64,000 bases of DNA. Origin: Topomyia yanbarensis (lineage: Eukaryota > Arthropoda > Insecta > Diptera > Culicidae). Location: NCBI RefSeq assembly GCF_030247195.1, contig NW_026683320.1:1-64000 (forward strand), read 5' to 3'. Below are positions 43,706-55,362 of the stretch, in pieces. How positions within the stretch are numbered: the first letter of the stretch is position 1; every line of letters begins with the position of its first letter. The translations under genes and the position numbers were made by a program. Under the pieces are notes generated by a model. The model saw only the letters and a program-made list of their open reading frames with translations, made no database searches and was not told where the DNA came from.

Positions 43706-44264
43706 TTCGTTAGTAATAATTAGCTACGAATAGCTCTTGCATAGGTTGACGGATTTGGCGGTATTGCAAACACTATCAAGCATATTTCTGCATTAGTTTT
43801 AAAGAACCTAAAGACAACTGCTTTAAAATGGTTATTGCATCGAGGAAACCAAATGGGCTTATGAGTCTTTTTTATGTTTGGTGTTTTTTCGTACTCCGAA
43901 TCAGTCCAAACTAACGGTCAGCCAACAACCTGGCGTGGCCGATTGGCGGGTCACCGTGGATTGAATTTTTCTGTGAAGTGTGTTTGCAGACAATGTTCAA
44001 CAGCTTAATGGCAGTGTTTATGAACACGGCTCGCAGTAGGAGTCATTATGTGTTGCGAATTATCGGTCGGCTGAGTGAACGTGCACAGGCGCAATTATAA
44101 ATATATAAAATTTGAACCCTTTCAGTTGTGATGTGTTGTAACAATTGTAGTTTTTTGTACTAGTGTACAATTATTATGTGATTCCCGGTCATCATAACAT
44201 GAGAAACTTCTAACGGAATGCAATTGTTGTTAATGGTAAATAAGTACCATTTGCTGGTTTCAAG
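43706..44264. other. Unassigned DNA with a possible TATA/Inr promoter
   Basis: TATAAATATATAAAA (44096-44110) precedes an initiator-like TCAGTT (44122-44127; A at 44124) at a plausible distance of 28 bases. There is no DPE at +28. No downstream coding sequence was found before the MITE at 44267, so the promoter is only a candidate. Confidence 0.3.
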
Positions 44265-44266
44265 TA

Positions 44267-45147
44267 GGGGAGAGAGGGTAACAATGAAACACATTTTTTC
44301 TACAATTTAATTTTGATGAAAATACTTGTTATTTGTGTAACCAAAAGTAATACATAGTGCCACTCTGTTGTTAACTAATACATATATTTTTTCCAGCTGG
44401 TAAAATTCACGAGAAATAACATGGGTAGGAACTATGAAACACGATGTCGTCTATAGTGAAATATTCTACTTATAAATTTTATTCTTTTGTTTTGAAGAAG
44501 AATGATCCTAACGCTTTGAATTAAACTTATAATGAGGCGAAAATCGTTTGTTTACGAATGAATCCACTATATCATCGCGTAACGTCGAACCACCATATAT
44601 GCATATTAGCTGCAATCCTGAAATAAGAGACAATTTCTACAAAACTTGCCCAAATTTATTAATTTTGCACTATATGAGTAGTATTTACTGTGGAAAATCG
44701 GAACCCATTCACATTTTGAGACAGACCACAAAAACAAAAAAAATCACTGTTCCCCATACGCCATCATTCCACAGATACCCAATGGGTCTATTCATGAAAA
44801 TTGTGAAATTACACAGAACCATGAGAAGTTACCAAAAAACTTTGTTCGCGGCAAATGTTGAGCATAAAATTTGCCATAAATAGCAATAGACTAAACATTT
44901 ATTCAATGAATGGTAACTCATAAAGATGGAATAATGTTTTTCATTGCAAATTTACTCTGGCTATCACAAAACAAACAAATATCCATTAAAAGAGATACAG
45001 TTATCAGATATCTTCCAAAATATAGCAACACGTGTAAAGAATTAGAAATCGTGAAATATGAGGGAATGAGACGATTCTGATCATGCATTATGATTTTATT
45101 GCGAATGTTTCATAGTTCCTGCTGATCCACTGTTACCCTCTCTCCCC
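44267..45147. mobile_element. 881-bp TA-flanked element with GGGGAGAGAGGGTAACA ends
   Basis: The left end GGGGAGAGAGGGTAACA is exactly inverted at the right end (TGTTACCCTCTCTCCCC), with TA on both sides (44265-44266, 45148-45149). A frame of 111 codons at 44548-44883 (MFTNESTISSRNVEPPYMH...) has no recognisable transposase motif. TAGGGG starts relate it loosely to 15983-17113 and 21308-21636. Confidence 0.85.
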
Positions 45148-45149
45148 TA

Positions 45150-45429
45150 GTGTGCGTTACATGTGTTCTCTTCTTCTACTTCTACTGGTTTTTGAACTAC
45201 TAGTAGTTTGATTTTCCACTACTTAAAATAATAACGATCAATTTCGCTTCTATTTAATTTCTTTCCTATTTTTCTTTATTTTATTTTATTTATGATATTT
45301 TTCCTTTTTGGAAAATTTTTATATTAGATCCATGCTAACACTCACTAACACAATAAATTGCTTATTCTCTCATATATACTCACCATCTCTCTCATTCCAA
45401 CATGGCCTTCGCGATAATACAAATCTGGT
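45150..45429. other. Unassigned AT-rich DNA
   Basis: TTCTACTTCTACT simple repeat near 45172 and T-rich sequence; nothing else seen. Confidence 0.4.
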
Positions 45430-47340
45430 CACAAAAGCGAACGCCCGCGTTCTCACCAACATTCAAACACCCCAGTAATAAGAGAACGTTTTAGCACATA
45501 TAAATTATACTAATACGGTCTCAAGCATCAACCCACCGATTGCGCAATCGTGAATCGGTCACGCCCAGAAGTCTCTATCCTCGATTCTAGTAGCCCATAT
45601 ATATTCAGTTAAACCACAGAGAACAGACATATAAGCTGGAACAAACTTTCCCGAAAAACCTGTGTAAACATTTAAATGAAAATATGTTCAAAATCACCAT
45701 CGCATGCAGGTTCGCATGCTTGAGTCACCATTGTATCCAAGTTTGCTCACAAGTCCCGTATAGCGATTGCTGGCCGATCGAAGCGTCGCCAAGTGGCAAG
45801 TTGCTACTTGCTGTTGTCATTTCAAAGCGACAGTTTTATTTCTTACACAAGTTGAAAACTTTACTTGCATGTCAGTTCTCAGTGGTTAAACCAATAGAAA
45901 AAAAAAACTAGACATCACATGGCGACATGATCGGGAACTCTAGTGAAATGGGAGAAGTCACTCTCTTCTAACATCTGAATCATACACTAAATTTAAGTGT
46001 ATTCACAGTCCGCGCGCGATCATTCAAGAACACGTGAACATGCGAATGGCCAAACGCTTATAAAAATACTGTACACACGCGAAGTTACATACACGCGACA
46101 AAATCGTGAACATACAAACGCTCGTGTCCCTCGAGATCATCCACACATACCTACGCTCACGATCTGGCAAACAGGATAACACCCCGGTGACTAAGTAAAC
46201 GGTTTATCACTTATAAATTCACAAACACGATCTCAGGAGTAAATTGCCAAATGCCCGTGTTTGCGCGATCATGGATCGGTTACGTCCGGTAGACCTTATC
46301 CTTGGCTCTAGTAAAATAGGTCCAATACCACCAGGTAGACCAAACAAAAAGATGACGCTCGTATCCCCTAAATACCACATGGCGACATAACAATTAATTT
46401 ATGCACTCTAAGTCACATACACGTGACAGACACGTTAATATACAAATGCTTCAGCCCTTCGCGATCATCCACGTAACCTACAACCGTGGTCTCGCAGGCA
46501 TAACAATATCCCGGCGATATTATGAACGCTTCGGCACTGAACCTACAATATCCCACGCTCGCGTGATAACGAATCGGTCACTTCCGGAAGTCTCTATCCT
46601 CGATACCTGAAGTCTAGGTCCATGCCTTCAATTGGACTAATACAAAGAATGGTCACAGGGTTACAAAATCGAATTTATACATGCGAAATCACATACACGC
46701 GAGCACGTGTGACAAACACGTTAACATACGAACGCTTAAGCCTTTTGCTATTATCTACGCACACCTATGCTCGCGATCGCGCAAACTTGGTTACCCCCCG
46801 GTTATACAGTGAACGTTTTAGTACTTACGAAGTTACAAACTTGGTCTCAAAAACAAACAAACAAACAAATTTCCGTGTTCGAGCGATCAAAAATCGATCA
46901 CTTCCAGAAATCTTTACCCTCCGTCCTAGCAACTTCATACATTTAGTTGAACCATTCATAAAATAAAGCTCCTATCCACTAGACAACTAGTTCTTTAATG
47001 ACTTCTGTGATGATCGGCAAGTCTAGTGATATGGGAGAACTCACTTTCTAGCATCTGAACCGTACACCGATAATTAACTATTATATTCATGGTCCGCGCG
47101 CAATCATCCAATAACATACGCGATTATGAGAAAGGCACACGGTTACAAAATAGAATTTATGCACGCAATGTTCAATACACGTTAGCACACGTGACATTCA
47201 AACGCACACGCGATAGAACACGTTAAAGTACGAACGCTCGAGCCTTTCACGGTGACACACGCAATCGCAATGTCCATACACCCGCACATCAGAACCGTAC
47301 AATGAATATCACATTCAGAATCACAGCACACTGCAATTGG
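45430..47340 (+). repeat. Degenerate long-unit tandem array (ACACG-rich)
   Basis: Diverged units share, in order, GTCCGCGCGC(A/G)ATCAT, a CACACG/ACACGCGA-rich section, CCTACGCTC(A/G)CGATC, ACCCCGGT...AACG, GATC(A/T)(T/A)GAATCGGT and GAAGTCTCTATCCTCG. Members are visible at about 45450-45600, 45995-46320, 46400-46615, 46665-46930 and 47090-47340. Units are about 290-400 bases, with an interruption at 45640-45920. Short Thr/Arg-rich frames across it (45997-46179, 46401-46610, 46622-46966) arise from the repeat and show no domain. No known satellite was recognised. Confidence 0.75.
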
Positions 47341-47724
47341 CCTTAAGCTGTGTTTTAGTGGGTTACATTTGCCGTCTCATCTGCAATTGTAGTGTGTGAT
47401 TCTGACGGTGAGCCCATCCGAGAACCTAGCTCTACAGATTCAGTAGGACAACTCTCGAAAAAAAAATTGTAAGTCAAAGATACTTTCCGCAAAGAGTTGA
47501 CTCATACTCATATAGGTACCGTAAGTGTCTGATTAAATTGGCTCAATTAGGTTAGGCAGCACGACTCAAAGCCGTGCATGATTTTTTTTGTGCAGTACGA
47601 ATGCACAAGATAGATATTTTGGAATAGAAATTCATATATTTGAAAATGCGGTGCACTTTTCGGGAAGCTTAGCAATGCGGACAAGTACTTGAAATCCGGA
47701 TCTTTCCCGCCTAATCCGGGACGA
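47341..47724. other. Unassigned DNA
   Basis: No recognisable feature. It separates the tandem array from a family B fragment. Confidence 0.4.
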
Positions 47725-47800
47725 CTGGTCACTTTGCGTTACATCTGATTTTTGTAGAATTTGGAAAGTGCACCCACATATCGAAGACAAAGACGGCAAG
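47725..47800 (-). repeat. Family B terminal fragment
   Basis: CGTTACATCTGATTTTTGTAGAATTTGGAAAGTGCACCC-like wording, read in pieces, matches 2745-2815 with about one change in eight bases. Only the terminal part of family B is present. Confidence 0.65.
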
Positions 47801-50800
47801 TCAAGAGTGTTGAATTATCTCTTCTCCGGCTTATTGCTCACTATCAGATTAAAGTGTGGTTGAATGGACTTAACCAGTTCAAGATTGATATGTGTAATAA
47901 CTTTCTGGGGCCATCTAACAGCTCTCTTGCATCGATTTGTGTTTCCAATTTAATGCTGTAATATTTCTTTCGGTTAACTGTCAGCATTATATTTTCCTTT
48001 CCAGAATAAACTGCCGAATTCCATTCACATGGGCTTTGGTACGGTGCTAGCTTGAACCGGAAAAACAATCACTTTAATAGAGCTGTAATTCATCCACTCA
48101 GTCTGTCAAGTGCAGAAATTGAAACGTACTTGAAGCGTATCCACACATGAAATCGGAAGCCAAACGTGCGGGGAGGAAGCAGCAAGAGACTGGCCTGAAC
48201 CATCAGCTCTGCTCACCGAACCGCGATTGTGTGTGAGAAGAACCACGGCCCGAACGTTTGCTCGGCGGTGGCGGTGGTGGCGCTACACAATCACATCACT
48301 GACTGATCTGTGGGAACCATTTTGTTCCGGTCGTACCTCCCGAGGCTATTCTGGCCACAGAACTTGGCAACGGAACGATGCAGTAAGGTTTATAGTGGTG
48401 GAAGTGAAAAAAAAGGTCCGCATGGAAACATCAAGTGATAAAAAATCACATCCATCCCCTGTAATTCGGTTACGAGTGGATTCCGATGGCTGAGAATAGG
48501 CGTAGTAAAAATTTGTGGCGTTGCCTGATCGGATTCTCGATCCAACGTGCTGAGCTCACCGTTTACTGGGTTTGGGACGGAGCTGTACGACAGGTAGCAG
48601 TGCAACTATATCAATGCATTGTTTAGATTTCGAAATTTCGGGCCTCGGAAAAAATCTTCTAATTCGGAATGGCATGTGGTTTGCTCAATTTTCAAACACA
48701 ATTCCTCCATAGGTTTTTTTTCTGTCGATGGGAATTCGTTCAAAACAACAGAATCTGTTCAAAACTTCTCGGACATTGAAGTCGTAGTTATTGCGTTCAT
48801 CAAAACATGGAGCGTACCATAAAGTGTACGCGATCTATTTATAGAGCCTATCATCATTCTGATTTAATAGGTGCAGTTGGAGTCTGGTTTTGCCACGCCA
48901 TACGTAGGTCTATGGTAAAGGAGAGTTTTGGAGTTCTACACGATAAGTTACCTCTGTCTTTTACTGACAGATTTTAGTATTAAATGCAATGAATTACAAA
49001 TTTGTTAGGCATGCTATTTATTTCAAGATCTTTCGACTGCGGGAGGATTTTCAAATAAAAATAAATTTGTTATAATCTTCAAAAGTTGACAAAACATTTA
49101 TTAAGGATCTGCCTCACATATCTGCGCAGTGACATGACATGCGGTATTTTAACAGCAAGAATTCATCATATCAGCAACCACAAGCCCTGAACCATCTGGC
49201 GCGCGTACAGCTCTCTTTTCGAGGACAATAGAAATGCGACTTGAGGAATTTCAAACCTCTCGAAACAAATGTTCCACCGACCCGCCGACCGCCGCCCCCA
49301 TCACCGTCAATGAGAATGGCATTGCGATGATAAAATAAGTTCATTCTCTTTCAAAACTGCAGGCCTCCCAAACCATGCGGAAGAATTTCGACTCCCTCAA
49401 ATCCCATCCGATGATAGTTATTCCTTCGGTACCACGGAAAGGAATCCAGCCTAAACCTACCCGTGTCGTGTCGTGCCGTACCGTACCGTGCGGCACGAAA
49501 GGAAGACAAATTCGCCCCTTTTCAACAACAATAAAAGACCAGTTGTGCTATGTGCTAGGGCAACTCGCTTTGGCATACAGAACGGGAGCAAATTATGACA
49601 AATTTTCACCAGCACATAAATTGCCTCGAGCGCTTTTGCAAAGTATTTTGTTTGAGAAATTTTTGCACAAAAATGCTGCCACACTAGCTATTCGCAGCTG
49701 CCACTGTTGCTGATGCCTGGAGCGCCCAGGGAGGGGAGGGGGGGGGTTCCTCGAGTGACTCAAGCCTTCCATCAGTATCTGCCAACACGCGGGAACCAGG
49801 GCAATCATCACCGCACCAGCCGGAGCTGCTATCTCATGGAGAAGTTCGCAAAGCTTAGGAATCAACAACGGGGGAATTTTCGGTCTTTTCGGAGGTTAAG
49901 TCTCTAAAGAAGCCGAAACATTTTGGTTGTATTTCCGCATGGAATCTTCAGAGACGGCGGGCCATTTGTGGAGTATTAGTGCGGAGCTCGGGACATTATT
50001 AGCACTAGTTTACAAGTTTTTTCAGGTATGTAGGATATTTAATATATTTTTAAAAGTTGTTTTTCCGATAACCATAAATTCGGATACTGTCAAGACGAAA
50101 CAATGAAGACGCCAAAAAATCTTTTATTCGCCGTGAAGTTTGCACTGTGCTAAACAAACTATCAATGGACATTTATCGACATCGTTTTATAGTTGTGAAG
50201 TTAAATATAGTGTTTTGATAAATGAAATAATTCATTTGACAAAACACTGTGTCATCGGAATACCGTCGGAATATATTTAACATTGGTTGCGCTCCAAATC
50301 ATGAAGGTGAGTACTAATTCTCTGTTGGTTCTGCGCATAAATATAATTTGCTTGTAATGTAATTCATTGTTATACTCAGTATGCAGTTAGCTATGATGAT
50401 GTAAGTTAATCAACTTGCGGCGAAATTGTTAGCATTGTTTTATGTGAAATATGTTTTGGAAGCATAGCTGCCCACAAATGGGAACATGTTTCAGCGCTGA
50501 GATACCAATCAAGAATAATGGCAATTGAGATAGGATTTCACTGAGGATGTGAATACTTGCTATATAAATCATCAAAATAACACAAAATTCTTTTTAGTGT
50601 TTGCTCTTAGTTTGCCCAAAAGGATATCCAATGTGAAATGGCACCTTGTCTAAAGGCTCGTAGACAATATACAGAAATCGAGCATGTAGTGTCAAACGTA
50701 TATTGCAATACACTAGTCACAGAAATTGTCCGTGGTATTTTGAATATATATTTTTGCATGCAAGAGACAACATTCGAGAAATGATTATCCCTGAATTTGA

Positions 50801-50950
50801 TGGCGTTTGCTTTATAGATTCATATGAATACGACTATGTATGCGGAAATTTGTGGGTTAACAAGTGATTTCATACCAAAATGTTCCTTTTTGGCCCTAGA
50901 ACTATCGATAACGTAACTGGTGTATGAGATAGAAATAAACCTACAAGATA
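47801..50950. other. Long unassigned stretch, possibly host DNA
   Basis: This is the longest region free of recognised mobile elements. It includes a GGC/GGT-rich patch (48260-48285), a CGTGTCGTGCCGTACC-type short repeat (49462-49495), a G run (49735-49750) and several overlapping frames of 60-112 codons (48227-48493, 49375-49713, 49593-49868 minus), none with a recognisable domain. At 50301-50312 an ATG-AAG is followed directly by GTGAGTAC, a consensus 5' splice site. It might be the start of a coding exon of a host gene, but no partner exon is visible. Confidence 0.35.
50211..50250. repeat. Short hairpin
   Basis: AGTGTTTTGATAAATGAA pairs with the following TTCATTTGACAAAACACT (16 of 18 positions) around a four-base loop. 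It is too short for a standard precursor microRNA on its own. Confidence 0.6.
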
Positions 50951-50954
50951 AATA

Positions 50955-51660
50955 TTGTGTATTTTGACGTAGGACTACGTCTTTGTTTTCGATATGGGGC
51001 TGCACTTAGCAAATTCTACCAAAATGGTATGTAACGAAAAGTGGTCCAATTTTAAACGCATATAATTCAGCCATCTTATGATAAATTTTCAAATTTTTTG
51101 TACCTATCGCCCCGAAATACTTCAAAGAATAGATTCCAATAGATAAACCCAAAGATTTTTGATATCATGTCATTAAATATTTAAATGATGAACAACCAAG
51201 TCAAAACATCGCGCATTTACACACAGAAGGTAGCGCTTCCCAAGTCCGGTACGATAGATTTGTGTACCTAGCGCACTACGCTTCTATGAATGACGTCATC
51301 ATCGACTATTTAAAGAACGGATTTGGCCGGACACGCTCAGTTGCCTGTCGAACGGCGGACGAAGCAGATCACTGCGCTGTGTGTTTTCACAGCCAGTGTA
51401 GTTCAACTAGAAGTTCGTTACACTGGCTTGTCCATTCAAACACTATGCTTTCTTTTATATTGTGCTCGTTTCCAGCACACTTTTAGTTACAATCTCGAAC
51501 ACAATTATTCGTATACAAAAACGCTTGTACATTCGAGCTCCATTTGGAAACACCGTTAACATAGTGTCGTGGTGGTACTAGTTGTCTCTTTAGCTCTACC
51601 CATCATCATCAGCGTTGACTCATTTGGCATTGTGCGCTTGGGTTCAATGTTTGAGGCGAA
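50955..51660 (+). repeat. Family B repeat, promoter-bearing (copy 3)
   Basis: It starts GACGTAGGACTACGTC and matches 56385-57100 along its length. It carries TGACGTCA (51291-51298), TATTTAAA (51307-51314), TCAGTT (51337-51342, A at 51339) and AGATC at 51366-51370, which is +28 to +32 from that A. The copy ends near 51660 just before the TAGGGGAACTGGTGGTAAAA phrase. Frames at 51262-51559 are repeat by-products. Confidence 0.85.
51291..51370 (+). promoter_or_regulatory. CRE/TATA/Inr/DPE promoter in family B
   Basis: A perfect TGACGTCA palindrome lies 9 bases upstream of TATTTAAA. The initiator TCAGTT follows at 32 bases from the TATA start, and AGATC fits the DPE consensus RGWYV at exactly +28. 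The same arrangement appears at 56708-56788 and on the minus strand at 2499-2419. Confidence 0.6.
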
Positions 51661-52324
51661 TGTGTCGGTAGGTAGGGGAACTGGTGGTAAAATGAACACG
51701 TTAACCCTCAAAAAGGCAACCGGGTCTCAGAGGCCCGGCACGTTACAATTTTTTAGTTACAAAAAAATGTGTATGCAGTATAAGCTTGGGCATGGAAATT
51801 TTGATAAGTAGCTTTGAAATCTATAACAAAAATAAAGAATTGTGAAATTTTCATCTATGGAGTGATGCGCAGCTATGTTTGAATTTTTTACATGCACAAA
51901 AAGGCAAGCCGGGCCTGGCAGGCCCGGTGTGCATGCAATATTTACTAGGAATACCACGGGTTTTATACATTAATATTTATCTGAAAAAAACATTTTTATG
52001 AGTTCATCTTCATATTAGCAGGAATTTTTTTCATGTTTCGATTGATTTTATCTTTTTACTTTTTTTATAAGAAAAAAATCTTGAAAGTTTGAGCGAATTT
52101 TATACATTTCTTTTATAAGAAATGTAAAAATAGCATACGATAATGACGTGTGTCATATTTTTTTGGGTAAATACTTTTATTTCACCCACTGTGGTCTACT
52201 TGACAATTATTTGGATACAACATAACCTATCTCTGTCGTTATTGTCTATTTTTATTGTCTATTCTTTGTGTTATAGTTGTCGTAATTATTCAAATTGTAG
52301 GATCTAAAAGCAACAAAAATTGAA

Positions 52325-52640
52325 ATGGCTATGAGACGATATGCCCATGTTTTCAATCGTTTCAAAGAATCTGAAATAATGGAAGAAATTCGAGAAAATT
52401 CAACAGCAGACGATTCCGAAACTGATTTGCAAAGCGAGGAAGAAGATGTGAATGATATTGCTTCCGACGATGAATCTGATGCAGAAAAATATGAATATGT
52501 ACTCCGGTTATGCATCAGAAGAAATTAATAGCAACCAAGAAACATTTATTGGTCGTGTTCAAACGAAAAGGATCTCAGAACCAATCGACAGTCGACGTGA
52601 TCTTCCGAGTACTCACCTTTTGGAAAAAAGTTGACCTTTT
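52325..52640 (+). pseudogene. piggyBac-like transposase, N-terminal remnant
   Basis: piggyBac transposases cut and paste at TTAA sites. The ATG at 52325 opens a frame whose first part is MAMRRYAHVFNRFKESEIME. An acidic stretch typical of the family's N terminus follows (DDSETDLQSEEED, ASDDESDAE; about 52410-52490). A frameshift near 52495 moves reading to SGYASEEINSNQETFIG in another register, ending at about 52634. The catalytic Asp-bearing core and the Cys-rich C terminus are missing because family A sequence follows. About 100 residues of a protein normally near 550-600 remain. Confidence 0.65.
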
Positions 52641-52675
52641 TACATCCATCGCCTTATACGCTGAAATCGGGATTT

Positions 52676-53329
52676 GCTGCGTGTTCGTACTCATCATCCT
52701 GTAATTCCGGAATCGGAAGTTGGATCAATTAGAAATTCAACAGCAGCCAATGGGAATGCTGTACCTTTCATTTGAAACCAAGTTTGTAAAAATCGGTAAA
52801 GAATTCGCTGAGAAATATGTATGACATTATCTTAGGAGCTTAGTAAGTTCCCCCGGGGCATCAAGAACCTCCATAGCTGGCCAATGTGGTCGAAGTGCCT
52901 TCGGTGGGTCATTAATGATATAGACATGCAAAGCCAAGTAATGTTGCACATATTTTAATATATATTGCATCATTTGGACATCATGGTGATATCAATTTCT
53001 ATGGAAATTTACTGTGTGATTGTACTCTTCAACACGTAACTCCAGAACCGAAAGTTGGATCAATAAAAAAAATCAATAGCGACTGATGGGAAGGCTGCAC
53101 CTTTCATTTGAGACTAAATTTGTACAAATCGGTCCAGCCATCTCAGAGAAAAATCGGTGAGATTGTTTGCCACATACATACATCCATACATACACACACA
53201 CACATACAGACATTTTACGATCTCGACGAACTGAGTCGAATGGTATAAGAGATTTGGCCCTGTGGGTCTCGTTTAGAAAGTCGAAATTTCGACCGATTGC
53301 ATAACCTTTCTATATGAGAACGGCAAAAA
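52676..53329 (-). repeat. Family A repeat (copy 4, reverse orientation)
   Basis: Two internal units are visible: GTAATTCCGGAATCGGAAGT (52701) and GTAACTCCAGAACCGAAAGT (53036), each followed by CACC/TACCTTTCATTTGA. An ACAC/ATAC microsatellite (53166-53212) and the terminal inverse of CTCATATAGAAAGGTTATGC follow. It lies inside the piggyBac-like element. Confidence 0.8.
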
Positions 53330-53409
53330 GGAGCTTGAATTTAGACGGGCCTGAGAGGCCCGGCTTGCCCTTTAATGTTAGGATTTTAGCTTGCCTTCAC
53401 AAGGGTTAA

Positions 53410-53800
53410 GCAAGCTCATTATTTTCTAACTAATAAGTGAATGAGATATTACAATCACCTTATATGTTTCTTGTTAGACATGTTTTGTACATATTTGGTA
53501 AAAAGACTTCGTCATAAACACATTTTTTCAAACATGATTCTTGATTTCAAAACATGTCCAAAAATGATACATGTTTATAGCCTGTGGGAAAATGAACATG
53601 TGGTGGTGGTAAAATGGACAGCTTCTGGTGACCTGCAAAATGTCCTCGGTTTTCTGTTGCAGATTTTTTCACAGTTTTTGATCATAGAATTCACAGATGG
53701 CAGATTTTTGGCATTTTGATGAAAGTTTCACAGATTTTTTGAAATATTATAATCGAAAATTTATCACAGATTTTTTCCATGTTTTAGTTATCATAGATGG
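53410..53800. other. CACAGATTTTTT-rich DNA
   Basis: The motif CACAGATTTTT or close variants recurs at about 53661, 53692, 53726 and 53765. At 53597-53620, GTGGTGGTGGTAAAATGGAC resembles the phrase just left of the piggyBac-like element (51682-51700). No gene. Confidence 0.5.
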
Positions 53801-55221
53801 TAAAACCTATTTTAATCCACCTAGCGGTGCAATTATGCCTTTCTCAATCATGAATCACGAGATTGTGTGCGTTGTTTATATTCATTAAAAGCTTTTAAAT
53901 GGATATATTACATTTTATTATTATACATCACATGACAACTATATACAGGAAAATAAATCATTATTCGAGTTCTAAAATTTTGAAAAAGAAAAAACAGCCA
54001 CGGTAATATTGAATTGAAAAAAGGTGCGAAATCGGCATTCCCAAAAAGTCGATTTTTATAAAAAAAAAATTTCGAGATAACATAAAATCTCGACGTTTCA
54101 TGCATTTTAAAGATGTTTGGCATCAAAAATACGAATTCGATTTCTGAAATTTCATGGGGTCCCCCCCCCCCCTTGAAAAAAAAAATTGAGTTCCGGCTTA
54201 TATGGGAATTTCATATGTGACCGGTCGAATTAGTCTATATTTCTGGACCCATATAAGCGATCCGTACGAAATTTTATAGACATCTGTGGGAATATTATAG
54301 CTATCATTTGGGACTAAGTTTGTGAAAATCGGCCCAACCATTTCAGGAAAACTGATGTGAGTTCGTCAATTTTGAAAGATGGCCGCTTTTCCCGGGCTCT
54401 TCCGGAACCGTCTATGGTGATCAATGTAGTCAACGAAAGTTTGTTTGGCCGTCGGTGACCTAGAAGAGCAAATTTAAGTTGTTTGAGAGCCATTTTAGCG
54501 AATTTTTTACCTTTTTTGCTTTCATCGGAGTATCGGTTTGAATCACAATTTGCTATGTGATCGCATGCCACAACCTGTACCTCCGGAACCGGAAGTCGGA
54601 TTGGAATGAAATTAAATAGCCATTTACGGGGACGCAATACCTTTCATTTGAGACCAAGTTAAATCGGTTTAACCATCTCCGAGAAACCTATGTGACTGTT
54701 ATTCTGAATTTAGATACTTCCGCCGGGGCTTCCGGAACCGATGATGGTTTGCCAATGTGGCCAAATAGACTTTGAATGGATGTTAGTGACCTAATACTAC
54801 AAATCGAAGCAGTTGTGGTCATATTTTGGAAAAAAAATTCACCTTTATACATTCATTGCAAAATTTATTAAAATCGACATTTTCTGCGTGTTCGTACTCA
54901 TCACCCTGTAATTCCGGAACCGGAAGTCGGATCCATTAAAAATTCAATAGAAGCCTATGGGAACGTTGCACCTTTCATTTGAGACTAAGTTTGTCAAAAT
55001 CGGTTCAGCCATCTCTTAGAAAAATGAGTGACATTTTTGGTCATATACACACACAGACGCACATACACACATACATACATACACGCATACATACACACAC
55101 AGACATTTGCCGAACTCGACGAACTAAATCGAATGGTATATGTCACTCGGCCCTCTGGGCCTCCGTTAAAAAGTCGGTTTTCAGAGCAATTGCAATACCT
55201 TTCTATTGAGAAAGGCAAAAA
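53801..55221 (-). repeat. Family A repeat, near full length (copy 5)
   Basis: It starts TAAAACCTATTTTAATCCAC, CTAGCGGTGCAATTATGCC and ends with the inverse of TTTTTGCCTTTCTCAATAG. The interior has three units of about 340 bases, each with GGAACCGGAAGTCGGAT-like wording (54310 region partial, about 54590, about 54915), CACCTTTCATTTGAGAC and CCATCTC(T/C)(T/G)AGAAA. ACAC/ATAC microsatellites lie at 55045-55110 and a C run at 54161-54172. This is the best copy for defining the family. Confidence 0.85.
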
Positions 55222-55362
55222 GATATTTTTGACCGAAACACAGATTTTAATGTGGCATCCCTGTTTGTTAGCGGCTGCATGCGTAAACTGCATGATAGCA
55301 AGCTGTGCTTTCATTGCACAAAGACGAAAACTTTCTTAGCAACAAATTTACGCGGATCGACT
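55222..55362. other. Short unassigned spacer
   Basis: AAACACAGATTTTAATGTGG recalls the CACAGATTTTT motif left of family A copy 5, so copy 5 may have inserted within that sequence. Confidence 0.4.

Larger units (their letters stand above)
51705..53405 (+). mobile_element. piggyBac-like element, invaded by family A
   Basis: TTAA flanks both sides (51701-51704, 53406-53409). The termini begin CCCTCAAAAAGGCAA and, at the other end, the inverse of CCCTTGTGAAGGCAAGC. Subterminally, GGCCCGGC-type phrases recur in both orientations (51728, 51914-51928, 53353-53376). TTAA duplication and CCC-starting TIRs are hallmarks of piggyBac. A transposase N-terminal remnant occupies 52325-52640, and a family A copy (about 52676-53329) replaces the catalytic part. 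Confidence 0.85.

Noticed and set aside
44548..44883. Transposase candidate within the GGGGAGAGAGGGTAACA element
   Set aside because: No catalytic Asp/Glu pattern, helix-turn-helix or zinc motif was visible, so only the frame is reported.
45430..47340. Possible CRISPR-like array
   Set aside because: Units are long, strongly diverged and lack constant-length spacers, and the window is eukaryotic.
48227..48493. Arg-rich frame considered as a host exon
   Set aside because: No domain, no splice partners and no second line of evidence.
49375..49713. 112-codon plus-strand frame considered as a host gene
   Set aside because: Overlapped by equally long minus-strand frames at 49457-49684 and 49593-49868, with no recognisable motif.
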